DNA of 64,000 nt from Pseudomonas sp. B21-056 (GCF_026016325.1 NZ_CP087203.1:4960001-5024000); one strand, 5' to 3'; shown: positions 28,793 to 37,406, counted from the first letter of the stretch. Notes: generated by a model from the sequence alone, not told the origin. Numbers and translations: made by a program.

Positions 28793-29674
28793 TCAGCGAT
28801 AGCTCAGGGCATTGAAGATCCGCCGACGCTCATCGACGATGGTTTCGCGACCGTGCATGACCCGACGGTTATCGATCATCACCACGTCGTGGTCACGCCA
28901 CCCCACCGGCACGGTGTACTGAGCGGAGACTTCGGCGATTTCGGCCAGGAACTCGGCGGGAATCACCTTGCCGTCCACCGTGTCGATCACCGGCGCCTCG
29001 TAGTTGAACGACGGCCCCAGGATGCTGTTGGCAAACGCCGGGCGCTGGCTGAAAGCGGAGGTCAGGATCGCCGAGGTGCTGAAGGCGTAATGCATCGAAT
29101 CGTCGGCCGGGTTGAAGGAAATCTGCGTCTGCGGGTCATCACCGATGATCTGCAACAAATCCTCGATGACCACGGCCGAAGGGTCCGAAAGCGTTGGCGA
29201 ATAATGGCAAACCAGCCGACGCCACTTTTCCCCCGCCACGGTACGGCTGTAGCGAATAGGGTTGTTTTCGAAGAAGCTGCGGCAGCCCGGGGACAGCCTC
29301 GCCAGCACTTTCTCACCGTCGCAGATCGTGGTTTGCGATCCCTTGCGTGGCGCTTCCTGGCAATAGAACCAGGTCATGTCCGGCCAGAACGGCGAGTTGC
29401 CATTTTCGCAATGCAGGCCGACCGCCTGATGCCCCGCATCCACCAACTGCGCAGCCCCGCCGACCATGACCCGCGCCGGATCCAGGCTCAGCCGTGAACT
29501 GTTCTGCCTGACGTAGGCGCTGAACGCCTCGGCGCTGTGGATGCAGTTGCGAAACAACACGACACCGTAGTGTCCCAGCAGCTCATACAACTCAGTCTTG
29601 CCCAGGCTGGCGAAGTGGTGCGACTCGACGATGGAGACGTCCGGGTTTTCAAAGTGAAAGGCAGGTGTGCTCAT
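28793..29674 (-). CDS. Fe(II)/2-oxoglutarate-dependent oxygenase, TauD/clavaminate synthase-like
   Basis: This 293-residue protein has the TauD-like core. Likely iron ligands are His88 and Glu90 (LHCENGN) and His274 (RRVMHGRE). The 2-oxoglutarate arginine is in ERRRIFNALSYR near 283-285. HxE instead of HxD is typical of the clavaminate synthase and asparagine oxygenase branch, which hydroxylates amino acid substrates. The start at 29674 has AAGGGA upstream; the longer frame to 29722 lies in the ligase gene. It overlaps the ligase gene by 26 bases and is nine bases from the next gene. Confidence 0.83.
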   Translation of the reverse strand: MSTPAFHFENPDVSIVESHHFASLGKTELYELLGHYGVVLFRNCIHSAEAFSAYVRQNSSRLSLDPARVMVGGAAQLVDAGHQAVGLHCENGNSPFWPDMTWFYCQEAPRKGSQTTICDGEKVLARLSPGCRSFFENNPIRYSRTVAGEKWRRLVCHYSPTLSDPSAVVIEDLLQIIGDDPQTQISFNPADDSMHYAFSTSAILTSAFSQRPAFANSILGPSFNYEAPVIDTVDGKVIPAEFLAEIAEVSAQYTVPVGWRDHDVVMIDNRRVMHGRETIVDERRRIFNALSYR

Positions 29675-31211
29675 TGGATGCGTTCCCTTGCAGAGTGGAA
29701 AAAACTGTAGCGATATCGGCACGTTTCGGTCGGCCGGTGACGGTGTAGAGCTGCTCGATCAACGGATCGTCCTGGGTCAACAACCAGAGCCGGCTCGGTC
29801 GCTCGATGTCGGAGAAGCGGGCGGTCGACCAGGTCACCAGCTCATCGCTGGCCGGCGTCGACTCGACGCACAGCAACGCCACCAGACCATGCTGCTCATC
29901 GAAGAACACCGCGGCGTCGTTGACGCCCGGGTATTTGCGATACTCCAGCTCGACCTGCTCGGGGCTGACGTTGCGGCCGTTGGGCAGGCAAATCACGTTC
30001 TTCTTGCGCCCGTGCACGTAGAGGTAGCCGTCTTCGTCGAGCATCCCCAGATCCCCGGTGTCCATCCAGCCGTCGCCAGACATGGAGCAGGCGCTGGGGT
30101 CCGTCCCCGAATAACCGCTGAACAGCGAGCTACTCTTGACCTCGATGGTCTGGTCGGCGCCGATCCGCACCTGGACATGGGGCAGCGGCTTGCCGACGCT
30201 GCCCAGGCGTTGCTCTTGGAAGGTGTTCATGCTGACCACCGAGGCGTTTTCCGACAGCCCGTAGCCCTGGTACACCTCGATGCCTTGCTCAGCCAGATCG
30301 TGCAGGGCATCGATACTCACCGCCGCGCCGCCGCAGGTGATGTGCGCACCGGATTTCAAGTAACCCGCCAACCGATCGCCTGCCTCGCCGCCTTCGTTCA
30401 ATTGCTCCAGGAAGCGATTGATCATGACCGGCGGTACGGTCAGGGCCGTTGGCTGGACCTGCAGGATCCAGTCGACCAGACGCTGCGGCGAAGCCCCTGG
30501 CTCGCCGAGCAATGCTTCGCTCGGCGGCAGGAAATGCACCGTCCCGCCGGCCAGTAGCGGCAGGTACGCGGCAGTCACCTGCTCAAGCAGCAGGCTCAAC
30601 GGCACCAGCGACAAGTACCGGCGATGAGCATTGGCCGGCATGCGTTCGCGCAACGACGTCAGCACTGCGCCAACCGCCTGGTTGCTCAAACGCACGCCCT
30701 TCGGCCGGCTGGTGGTGCCCGAGGTATGGATGATCTTGCAGATCCAGTCATCCTCATCGGCCGGTGTATACGACAGCGGCTGCTCGACCACTGGCTCGTT
30801 GAGGCGGCGCAGTCGACTGTCGGGAAAATTCAGTTTCCAGCGTTGCGCCAGTGTCCGTTGCCCTGCGGCATCCACCAGAAACCCGTCGCAACGCTCGGCC
30901 AGGTGCTCGGCCTGGGATTGACTGAACGCCAGCGGCAGCGGCAGCGCGGTTATCCCGGCAAACAGGCAGGCCAGGTCGGCCACCAGCCAGTCGCTGCTGT
31001 TGCGCGTCGCGATCCCCAACACCACCTGATCGCCGTGGGCCGGCGTTGCAAAGCGACGTTGCAGTTCGGCGGCCAGATTGAGTGCCCGGTGCTCCAGCTC
31101 GCCGTAGGTCAGCGCCACAGGTTCAGTGCCCGACGCCCAGTCAACTGCGCAGACCGCCTGACGATTGTCCTGCAATGCCTGTTTCAACTGATTGATAAAA
31201 CCCCCGCTCAT
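29649..31211 (-). CDS. AMP-forming acyl ligase (ANL superfamily)
   Basis: This 520-residue enzyme should activate a carboxylic acid as an acyl-adenylate. Core motifs: A3 IIHTSGTTSRPKGV, A5 YQGYGLSENASVV, A7/A8 TGDLGMLDEDGYLYVHGRKKN. At the A10 position the expected GK is GR (TVTGRPKRADI), so the usual adenylation lysine is missing or displaced two residues. There is no carrier-protein domain and none nearby. The ATG overlaps the TGA of the upstream hemolysin-family gene (ATGA). The acid substrate is unknown. Confidence 0.85.
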   Translation of the reverse strand: MSGGFINQLKQALQDNRQAVCAVDWASGTEPVALTYGELEHRALNLAAELQRRFATPAHGDQVVLGIATRNSSDWLVADLACLFAGITALPLPLAFSQSQAEHLAERCDGFLVDAAGQRTLAQRWKLNFPDSRLRRLNEPVVEQPLSYTPADEDDWICKIIHTSGTTSRPKGVRLSNQAVGAVLTSLRERMPANAHRRYLSLVPLSLLLEQVTAAYLPLLAGGTVHFLPPSEALLGEPGASPQRLVDWILQVQPTALTVPPVMINRFLEQLNEGGEAGDRLAGYLKSGAHITCGGAAVSIDALHDLAEQGIEVYQGYGLSENASVVSMNTFQEQRLGSVGKPLPHVQVRIGADQTIEVKSSSLFSGYSGTDPSACSMSGDGWMDTGDLGMLDEDGYLYVHGRKKNVICLPNGRNVSPEQVELEYRKYPGVNDAAVFFDEQHGLVALLCVESTPASDELVTWSTARFSDIERPSRLWLLTQDDPLIEQLYTVTGRPKRADIATVFSTLQGNASNEHTCLSL

Positions 31212-31825
31212 GGCTGCGCCCTCGCCAGGGTTTCACCGGGCAACTGTGTAAACGAGGTATTGAGGGTGGTGGCGGCGAAACGTGAGCGCTTCGGATCGAC
31301 CCGGATGAAACCGGTGACCGGCTTCTTGGCGTAATAACTCCCCCAGTTCTTGCCGCCGTCGTCGGCCAGGCGGGTGGGGTCTGCGGTGAGCAACGGCTCG
31401 AAATCGATTTGGCAACTTTCCATCATTTGCCGCACGCGAGGCGTAACAGTGCACAACAGGTAATGCCCGCCCATGCACCAGGACAACAAAGGAATCATAT
31501 TAACGAGAATCATTCCCGCTGTTAGGTGATGGGAAATCAGATTGCCGATTTCGACAATGTTCGAACGCTCGATGGTTTTATCGAAACGCTGGGAGAGGAT
31601 TTCCTCAATCGGTTGAGCCAGGTATTGCTCGGAAAAAAGAGTTCGGTGATCGCCGAATGTAATACCGGCACATGCCAGTATGCGATCAGCCTGATCCTGA
31701 GTGACCGCAAAGTATTGCGGATTCGGTTCTACCGAGGCGGCATAAGAACTTTTAAACTTCTCTCTTACTACCTCGGTGGCCTGTACCCATAACGGTGTTT
31801 TAGTTTCCGCGACACGTATTTGCAT
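31208..31825 (-). CDS. Thermostable hemolysin family protein, first gene of the operon
   Basis: This 205-residue protein fits the thermostable hemolysin family by its order of motifs: CAGITFGDHRTLFSEQYL, a central IVEIGNLISHH, TVTPRVRQMM and GKNWGSYY. There is no signal peptide or membrane segment. The family is thought to have a GNAT/autoinducer-synthase-like fold, so the hemolysin name is probably misleading; an acyltransferase role with the adjacent acyl-AMP ligase is inferred. GGAGG lies about ten bases before the ATG. Base composition falls in its 5' half compared with downstream genes. Confidence 0.75.
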   Translation of the reverse strand: MQIRVAETKTPLWVQATEVVREKFKSSYAASVEPNPQYFAVTQDQADRILACAGITFGDHRTLFSEQYLAQPIEEILSQRFDKTIERSNIVEIGNLISHHLTAGMILVNMIPLLSWCMGGHYLLCTVTPRVRQMMESCQIDFEPLLTADPTRLADDGGKNWGSYYAKKPVTGFIRVDPKRSRFAATTLNTSFTQLPGETLARAQP

Positions 31826-31855
31826 TTTCGTCGTCCTCCGTCCCTGTGCAGGATG

Positions 31856-31884
31856 TCTATAAAAGCGAGGCGAGCATATTTAAG
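31856..31884 (-). promoter_or_regulatory. Possible promoter of the biosynthetic operon
   Basis: On the minus strand a -10-like TATAGA (31856-31861) lies 17 bases after a weak -35-like CTTAAA (31879-31884). A poor -35 is expected for a promoter that needs a LysR activator. It lies in the AT-rich gap between the divergent genes. Confidence 0.3.
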
Positions 31885-31939
31885 AAAATTCCTACAAGCC
31901 ATTTAAAAACTAAATTGCATCCGCTAATATGTAAATAAA

Positions 31940-31965
31940 CGTCTCTGTCATAAAAACCAGAGACG
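31940..31965. promoter_or_regulatory. Perfect inverted repeat between the operon and its LysR gene
   Basis: CGTCTCTG (31940-31947) and CAGAGACG (31958-31965) are perfect 8-base arms with a 10-base AT-rich spacer. It lies 31 bases upstream of the regulator start. It could be the regulator's autoregulatory operator or a leader hairpin. The length and symmetry are unusual for a LysR T-N11-A box. Confidence 0.5.
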
Positions 31966-31996
31966 CTAGCCCATGGATTGCGCCAAGAAGGATCTT

Positions 31997-32932
31997 ATGC
32001 TCAATAGTAATTTGCTTAGAAAGCTGGACATGCAGGACCTGATGGTGTTCGTCGCGGTGTATGAGCAAAGCAGCGTCACCGAGGTCTCCGAGGCCCTTTG
32101 CGTCAGCCAGTCAACCGTCAGCTATTGTTTGAAGAAGCTGCGCACCAGCTTCGAAGATGAACTGTTCATTAATACCCGCAGTGGCATGCGCCCCACCAAC
32201 AAAGCCAGTGCCATGTATAGTCACATCGTCAAAATTCTGCAGGCAATCAATACTTGCCATTCAGGCATTCAAACATTCGACCCGACACAAAATGAAATAA
32301 CTTTTAATATTTGTGCACCGGAATACTTCGAGTTATTGATATTCCCGAAACTGATCAAACGTTTTATCGGCAGCCATTTTTCCATCGTTGTGAATATAAC
32401 GAAATTCCATAAAGATATTCCCGTTGACGAACTGATGGATGGTCGTTTCGATCTGGTAATTTGTTTCGGCCCCAACTTCCATCGCAGCGTCAAAGGTTTA
32501 CGCTCGCAGGTATTACTGGAGGACGAACTGGTCTGTGTGGTTGATAAAAACGCCGATTTACCGGACCAGACGCTCAGCCTGGAGGCCTTTGCAGCGTGCC
32601 AGCACGTCTTTCCCACCCCTTGGACTTCCGACACCAACATGGTGGACGGCTGGCTCGCCCGGCAAGGTTGTAGCCGGCAGATCGTCGCCCGGGCCAACAG
32701 CTATGTGGCAGCCCTCAATATGATCCCCGGAACCGACTTCGTCCTGACCCTGCCCCGACGCGTTCAGGCATTGACTTGCGATGAAGACCGGTTCAGCCAT
32801 CGCGGAGCACCGGAGGGGCTACCAAACTTTACGCTGGACATGATGTGGAGCGAGAAACCGAGCCAGGACAACGCCAATCTCTGGCTCCGCGAGCAGATCG
32901 TAAAGGTCTGCGCCGAGGATGGCTTGCTCTAA
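31997..32932 (+). CDS. LysR family regulator of the uncharacterised operon
   Basis: This 311-residue protein has a winged helix-turn-helix (LMVFVAVYEQSSVTEVSEALCVSQSTVSYCLKKLR, about residues 15-50) of the NodD/LeuO-like subgroup with the motif DELFINTRSGM. The effector domain follows. It is divergent from the hemolysin-family gene. The ATG at 31997 has GAAGGA close upstream; an alternative ATG at 31973 has no good site. The first half (to about 32560) is visibly AT-rich, with runs like TTTTAATATTTG, unlike flanking genes, which suggests foreign origin. Confidence 0.82.
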   Translation: MLNSNLLRKLDMQDLMVFVAVYEQSSVTEVSEALCVSQSTVSYCLKKLRTSFEDELFINTRSGMRPTNKASAMYSHIVKILQAINTCHSGIQTFDPTQNEITFNICAPEYFELLIFPKLIKRFIGSHFSIVVNITKFHKDIPVDELMDGRFDLVICFGPNFHRSVKGLRSQVLLEDELVCVVDKNADLPDQTLSLEAFAACQHVFPTPWTSDTNMVDGWLARQGCSRQIVARANSYVAALNMIPGTDFVLTLPRRVQALTCDEDRFSHRGAPEGLPNFTLDMMWSEKPSQDNANLWLREQIVKVCAEDGLL

Positions 32933-32938
32933 ACCGTC

Positions 32939-32969
32939 CGGGAACCACTCGCATCCTTGCGTGGTTCCC
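32939..32969 (+). terminator. Hairpin after the LysR gene
   Basis: GGGAACCAC at 32940-32948 pairs with GTGGTTCCC at 32961-32969. There is no U-run on the plus strand. On the minus strand it lies beyond the tRNA-Lys and may serve both transcripts. Confidence 0.5.
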
Positions 32970-33060
32970 AGACTTGCCGGTCTGTGACTTTTCCACAGGC
33001 AAAAAAAAATCCGGAAATCCTCACTTTCGTGGGCCTTCCAGACTTTTAAAACAGCAAAAA

Positions 33061-33136
33061 TGGTGGGTCGTGTGGGATTCGAACCTACGACCAATTGGTT
33101 AAAAGCCAACTGCTCTACCAACTGAGCTAACGACCC
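33061..33136 (-). tRNA. tRNA-Lys (anticodon TTT)
   Basis: The minus strand reads GGGTCGTTAGCTCAGTTGGT at the 5' end, with D-loop and arm intact. The anticodon loop CTTTTAA carries TTT. The T arm has GGTTCGAATCC, and an ACGACCC acceptor strand is followed by A and an encoded CCA. The 3' end points toward the biosynthetic operon. In P. aeruginosa the tRNA-Lys next to queC is an integration site for genomic islands. Confidence 0.97.
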
Positions 33137-33153
33137 GCTGTGTGGTGGCGCGT

Positions 33154-33181
33154 ATAATACTGATTTCTAAGGACTATTCAA
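33154..33181 (-). promoter_or_regulatory. Sigma70 promoter of tRNA-Lys
   Basis: On the minus strand TTGAAT (33176-33181) and TATTAT (33154-33159) are 16 bases apart, with the tRNA 5' end about 18 bases downstream of the -10. Confidence 0.65.
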
Positions 33182-33199
33182 CACTTAATTTGAAATAAA

Positions 33200-33892
33200 T
33201 CAAAAATAAGGGGTTGGATCGCTTACGCCCGCCGCAGCAAAGCCTTCGGCACGCAGGCGGCAGCTGTCGCATTTGCCACAGGCGCGCCCCTGATCGTCGG
33301 CCTGGTAGCAGGAAACGGTCAGTCCATAGTTCACGCCGAGCTTCACACCGGCCCTGACGATATCGGCCTTGCTGAGATTCTGCAGCGGCGCCTGGATACG
33401 GAAGCCTTGCCCCTCCACGCCGGCCTTGGTCGCCAGGTTGGCCATGCGCTCGAAGGCCTCGACGAACTCAGGACGGCAGTCCGGGTAGCCGGAATAATCC
33501 ACCGCATTGACGCCGATGAAAATGTCGCGGGCTTCCAGCACTTCGGCCCAGCCCAATGCCAAGGACAGGAACACGGTGTTGCGTGCCGGCACATACGTTA
33601 CCGGTATGCCTTCACTCGGCGCTTCGGGTACAGCGATGGAGCTGTCGGTCAGGGCCGAACCGCCGATGCCGTTGAGGTTAAGGCCAATCACCTTGTGCTC
33701 GACCACCCCCAGGTCCCGGGCGACCCGTTCGGCGGCTTGCAGTTCGGCGCGATGGCGCTGACCGTAATCGAAGCTCATGGTGTAGCAGCGGTAACCTTCG
33801 GCACGGGCCATGGCCACGACCGTGGCCGAATCCAGGCCGCCGGACAACAGGATGACCGCTCGTTTCTCTGCAATGTTCGTCTGTTCAGTCAT
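33200..33892 (-). CDS. queC: 7-cyano-7-deazaguanine synthase
   Basis: This 230-residue ATP-dependent enzyme converts 7-carboxy-7-deazaguanine to preQ0 for queuosine tRNA modification. The PP-loop [10 protein letters not shown] is at about residues 15-24. The C-terminal zinc site has four cysteines in [17 protein letters not shown]. It lies one base from queE, the preceding enzyme of the pathway. The start is ATG; in the window it is the last protein gene before the tRNA. Confidence 0.95.
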   Translation of the reverse strand: MTEQTNIAEKRAVILLSGGLDSATVVAMARAEGYRCYTMSFDYGQRHRAELQAAERVARDLGVVEHKVIGLNLNGIGGSALTDSSIAVPEAPSEGIPVTYVPARNTVFLSLALGWAEVLEARDIFIGVNAVDYSGYPDCRPEFVEAFERMANLATKAGVEGQGFRIQAPLQNLSKADIVRAGVKLGVNYGLTVSCYQADDQGRACGKCDSCRLRAEGFAAAGVSDPTPYF

Positions 33893-33893
33893 A

Positions 33894-34541
33894 TCAGCGC
33901 CCCGGCTCGTCGTTCCAAAGATATTTGTGCAACTGCAGTTGCAAGCGCACCGGCAGGTTATCCGCCACCACCCAGTCCGCCAGGTCCCGCGCGTTCAAGT
34001 CGTGATGACTCGGCGACACCAGGACCTCACCGGCCCGCTGGTCGAGCCCGTACTGGATCAGCTTGGACACGGCCCAGTCGTAATCTTCCCGCGAACAGAT
34101 AACGAACTTGACCTGATCGTTGGGCGTCAGCAGTTCGATGTTCTCGTAGCGGTTACGATGCGCTTCCTTGGATCCTGGGGTTTTCAGGTCGACGACACGA
34201 CTGACCCGAGGGTCGACGGCCGAGATATCCAGCGCGCCACTGGTCTCCAGCGAAACCTCATAACCGGCATCACACAACTGCTTGAGCAAGGGAATGGCAT
34301 TGGGTTGTGCCAGTGGCTCGCCGCCCGTGACACAGACGTAGCGCGGGCGATAGCCGGCCACTTGCTCGAGGATATCGTCGAGGGTTCGCAGGGTGCCGCC
34401 GCTGAAGGCGTAGGCACTGTCGCAGTATTGGCAACGCAATGGGCAACCGGTGAGGCGCACAAATACCGTGGGCAGCCCGGCCGTTCGCGTTTCACCCTGC
34501 AACGAGTAAAAAACTTCGGTGATTCTCAATGTGTCTTGCAT
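33894..34541 (-). CDS. queE: 7-carboxy-7-deazaguanine synthase
   Basis: This 215-residue radical SAM enzyme makes 7-carboxy-7-deazaguanine from 6-carboxytetrahydropterin. The cluster cysteines are in [15 protein letters not shown] (CxxxCxxC), followed by VTGGEPL. The ATG at 34541 ([17 protein letters not shown]) matches the usual N-terminus; a GTG three codons upstream is possible. It directly precedes queC, so the two enzymes are co-made. Confidence 0.94.
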   Translation of the reverse strand: MQDTLRITEVFYSLQGETRTAGLPTVFVRLTGCPLRCQYCDSAYAFSGGTLRTLDDILEQVAGYRPRYVCVTGGEPLAQPNAIPLLKQLCDAGYEVSLETSGALDISAVDPRVSRVVDLKTPGSKEAHRNRYENIELLTPNDQVKFVICSREDYDWAVSKLIQYGLDQRAGEVLVSPSHHDLNARDLADWVVADNLPVRLQLQLHKYLWNDEPGR

Positions 34542-34660
34542 AGTCGCCACGGGCGTAACAGCTAAACAGGCCGTCCGCCTCCGTCAGGCACTTCAAGGAA
34601 CCCCGCCATCGCGCAGGCCCCAAAAAGCGTGTTTCAGAAAAAGGGCGTGAATTCTAACGA

Positions 34661-34686
34661 AAAAACCCGCGACAGGCGCGGGTTTC
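34661..34686 (-). terminator. Rho-independent terminator after cpoB
   Basis: AACCCGCG and CGCGGGTT form an eight-base stem. On the minus strand TTTTTTCG follows. It ends the tol-pal-cpoB transcript before queE. Confidence 0.85.
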
Positions 34687-34708
34687 TTCATTACAGGGTC
34701 AAACCGGC

Positions 34709-35545
34709 TTACATGCGCTGCAGATCGCGCTGGGCCAACTGGGCGGCGGAGGTACCCGGGTATTGGGACACCACCTGCTGCAGGATGCCCTTGACCTTGT
34801 CGGTGTGACCCAGGCGGCGCTCTACATCAGCCAGCTTGTACAGCGAATCCGGCACCTTGGCGTGCTTGGGATACAGCTGGGAAACCTTGGCGAATGCCTG
34901 GCCGGCACCCTGCAGGTCGCCCTTGGCCAGGTTCACTTCACCCAACCAGTATTGGGCATTGCCCGCGTACTGGCTGTTTGGGTATTTACGCAGGAAAGCG
35001 GCAAAGGCCTGGCTGGCCTTGTCGAAATCCTTGGCCTTGATCAGGTCGAAGGCAGCATCGTAATAGAGCTTTTCCTTCGCCGGATCAGCCGGCTCGCCAC
35101 TGGCGGCAGGTGCTGGAGCGCTTGCCCCTGCCCCCGCGCCTGCGGCAGCACCGGGGGCGTTCAAGTCGCCACCGGCAGGAGAATTCTCAGGAGTCGCGGC
35201 AGGTGCGGCACCGCTTCCTATGCGCCGATCAAGATCCTGGTAACGTTCCAGGTTTTCCTGCTTCATGCGCGATACTTCGTTTTGCAGAACTTCAATCGCG
35301 CCTTGTTGGCGTGAAAGCTGATCCTGCATTTGCTGCAGTTGGTTGAACAGCTCGCCCTGTGCCGAGACAGGGGCCGAAACCCCTCCCCCGGCATAGGCGC
35401 CGTTCGTACCGTAACCTGCAGGCGGATAACTGCTTCCGCTATTGTTATAGCCGGCATCGTTATCGACCACAGGAACCGCAGCCCACACCGCAAGCGGTGC
35501 GAGACTGAGAGCCAGAACAGTTACAGCACGACGGCACGTTCGCAT
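34709..35545 (-). CDS. cpoB: Cell division coordinator CpoB (YbgF)
   Basis: This 278-residue periplasmic protein links Tol-Pal to peptidoglycan synthesis at the septum. A signal peptide ends near AVWA (residue 22). A coiled coil (FNQLQQMQDQLSRQQGAIEVLQNEV, about 65-105) drives trimerisation. An Ala/Pro/Gly-rich linker (about 110-150) joins it to C-terminal TPR repeats (KLYYDAAFDLIKAKDFDKASQAF, NAQYWLGEV, PDSLYKLADVERRLGH). It follows pal by six bases. Confidence 0.93.
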   Translation of the reverse strand: MRTCRRAVTVLALSLAPLAVWAAVPVVDNDAGYNNSGSSYPPAGYGTNGAYAGGGVSAPVSAQGELFNQLQQMQDQLSRQQGAIEVLQNEVSRMKQENLERYQDLDRRIGSGAAPAATPENSPAGGDLNAPGAAAGAGAGASAPAPAASGEPADPAKEKLYYDAAFDLIKAKDFDKASQAFAAFLRKYPNSQYAGNAQYWLGEVNLAKGDLQGAGQAFAKVSQLYPKHAKVPDSLYKLADVERRLGHTDKVKGILQQVVSQYPGTSAAQLAQRDLQRM

Positions 35546-35551
35546 GACGAA

Positions 35552-36052
35552 TCAGTTCTTACGCAGTTCGACGCGACGGTTTTGAGCCCAGGACGACTCG
35601 TCGTTGCCGGTAGCAACTGGACGCTCTTCGCCGTAGGAAACCAGTTCCAGCTGAGCTGGGGAAACACCTTGCAGTACCAGGTAGCGTTGAACGGCTTTCG
35701 CACGACGCTCGCCCAGTGCCATGTTGTACTCACGAGTACCACGTTCGTCGGTGTTGCCTTCCAGAACAACGCGAGCGCCGTTTGCTTTCAGGTCTTTGGC
35801 GTGAACGTCCAGAGCGCGCATGGCTTCTGGCTTCAGGTCCGAGCTGTCGTATTCGAAGTAGAAGGTGGTGATTGCGCGCAGAGCAGCTTCTTCGCTCATG
35901 GAGCCGTCAACTGCACCGGTGTTAGCGCCGTAACCAGCGTTTGGATCAACAGCGCCTTCACCGGCGTTGTCGCCGCCTTTGGACGAGCAACCTACAGCTA
36001 CAGCCATGGCCAGAGCCAGCGCAGCAAATTTACCAAACTTCAGCATTTCCAT
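35552..36052 (-). CDS. pal: Peptidoglycan-associated lipoprotein Pal (OprL)
   Basis: This 166-residue outer-membrane lipoprotein has a lipobox AVGC with the acylated Cys22. The C-terminal OmpA-like domain binds diaminopimelate ([30 protein letters not shown]). It is part of the Tol-Pal envelope complex. It starts 52 bases after tolB with its own site AGGAG, which fits separate translation or extra transcription of pal. An ATG two codons further in is an alternative start. Confidence 0.96.
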   Translation of the reverse strand: MEMLKFGKFAALALAMAVAVGCSSKGGDNAGEGAVDPNAGYGANTGAVDGSMSEEAALRAITTFYFEYDSSDLKPEAMRALDVHAKDLKANGARVVLEGNTDERGTREYNMALGERRAKAVQRYLVLQGVSPAQLELVSYGEERPVATGNDESSWAQNRRVELRKN

Positions 36053-36104
36053 CGTGAAACTCCTAATGAACCCCAGTGTGTTAAGTAAAACGTATAGCGC
36101 CGCG

Positions 36105-37406
36105 TCAGTTCAGGTAAGGGGACCAGGACGGTTCTCTGACTTCGCCTTGAGCGGTAGGAAGCGGGAGCCTCACGCGTCCATTAATGGACACGAGCATCAA
36201 GACTCCCCGGCCCTGCTGGCGGGTGGCGTAGATTACCATGGTGCCGTTGGGCGCAACAGTAGGTGACTCGTCCAGAGTGCTATCAGTGAGGATTTTTACG
36301 CTGCCGCGCTGCATATCCTGGGCTGCCACCTTGAAATTGGTGAAACCGTCCTGGCGATGGATCATCACCAGGGTCTTCTCGTCCGCCGACAGTTTAGGGT
36401 TGGCGTTGTAGTTACCGATGAAAGTCACGCGTTCGGCACCGCCGCCACCAGCACTGGTCTTGTAGATCTGCGGCTTGCCACCACGGTCGGAGGTGAAGTA
36501 GATGGTCGAGCCATCCTTGCCCCAGAACGGTTCGGTGTTGATGCCCGGGCCGTTGGTGACACGGGAGATCGAACGCGAGGCCAGGTTCATTACATAGATG
36601 TCCGGGTTACCGTCCTTGGACAGTACGAACGCCAGGCGGTTACCGTCCGGCGACCAGGCTGGCGCGCCGTTCAGGCCTTCGAAGTTGGTGATCTGCTCGC
36701 GGCGACCGGTGTCGATATGCTGCACGAAGATGCGCGGACGCTTCTGCTCGAACGACACATAGGCGATGCGCTTGCCATCGGGGGCGAAACGCGGCGACAG
36801 GATCGGCTCGCGCGATTGCAGCAGGGTGACCGCGCGGGCGCCGTCGTAGTCGGAGCGCTGCAGGGTGTAGCGGGTGTTTTTCTCGGAGAAGCGTTCGGCC
36901 GTCACGTAGAGCATGCGGGTGGAGAACGCCCCCTTGATGCCGGTGAGTTTCTCGAACGACTGGTCGGAGATGTAGTGCGCCATGTCACGCAGTTGGTCGG
37001 TGCTGCCCGACACGCTGCCGGTCAGCACTTGCTGCTCGGTGGCGACGTTGAACAGGGCGTATTGCACCTGCAGGCGGCCGCCGGCCGGAACGATGCTGCC
37101 AACCATGATGTACTGGGCGCCCAGGGCTTTCCAGTCACGGTAGATGACTTCGCTGGCCTGGGTGGGCAGGCTGATCATGTTCTGCTTCGGAATCGGCGCG
37201 TAGTAACCCGAGTTGCGCAGGTCATTGCCGATGATTTCGGCCATGTCGTCCGGCAGGACGCTACCGCCCTGCCAGCCGAACGGTACGACGGCGATCGGGG
37301 TCGCCCGGTCGCTGCCGCTGGTGACCAGAATGTTCTTTTCCTCTGCTACCGCTATCCCTGCCAGGCAGCAGATAACGACAAGCATTGATCGAAGAAGGTT
37401 TCTCAC
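36105..37406 (-). CDS. tolB: Tol-Pal system protein TolB
   Basis: This 433-residue periplasmic beta-propeller protein has a signal peptide ending near AGIAVA. The N-terminal D1 domain is followed by six WD40-like repeats ([47 protein letters not shown]). It binds Pal and TolA. The start overlaps the tolA stop by four bases. Confidence 0.96.
   Translation of the reverse strand: MRNLLRSMLVVICCLAGIAVAEEKNILVTSGSDRATPIAVVPFGWQGGSVLPDDMAEIIGNDLRNSGYYAPIPKQNMISLPTQASEVIYRDWKALGAQYIMVGSIVPAGGRLQVQYALFNVATEQQVLTGSVSGSTDQLRDMAHYISDQSFEKLTGIKGAFSTRMLYVTAERFSEKNTRYTLQRSDYDGARAVTLLQSREPILSPRFAPDGKRIAYVSFEQKRPRIFVQHIDTGRREQITNFEGLNGAPAWSPDGNRLAFVLSKDGNPDIYVMNLASRSISRVTNGPGINTEPFWGKDGSTIYFTSDRGGKPQIYKTSAGGGGAERVTFIGNYNANPKLSADEKTLVMIHRQDGFTNFKVAAQDMQRGSVKILTDSTLDESPTVAPNGTMVIYATRQQGRGVLMLVSINGRVRLPLPTAQGEVREPSWSPYLN

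Noticed and set aside
27716..29497. 593-codon open frame opposite the aminotransferase and oxygenase genes
   Set aside because: Crosses two real genes on the other strand and has no domain; codon-bias shadow.
23846..33060. Integrase-type island with att repeats at tRNA-Lys
   Set aside because: No integrase gene and no second copy of the tRNA 3' end seen by eye in the block.
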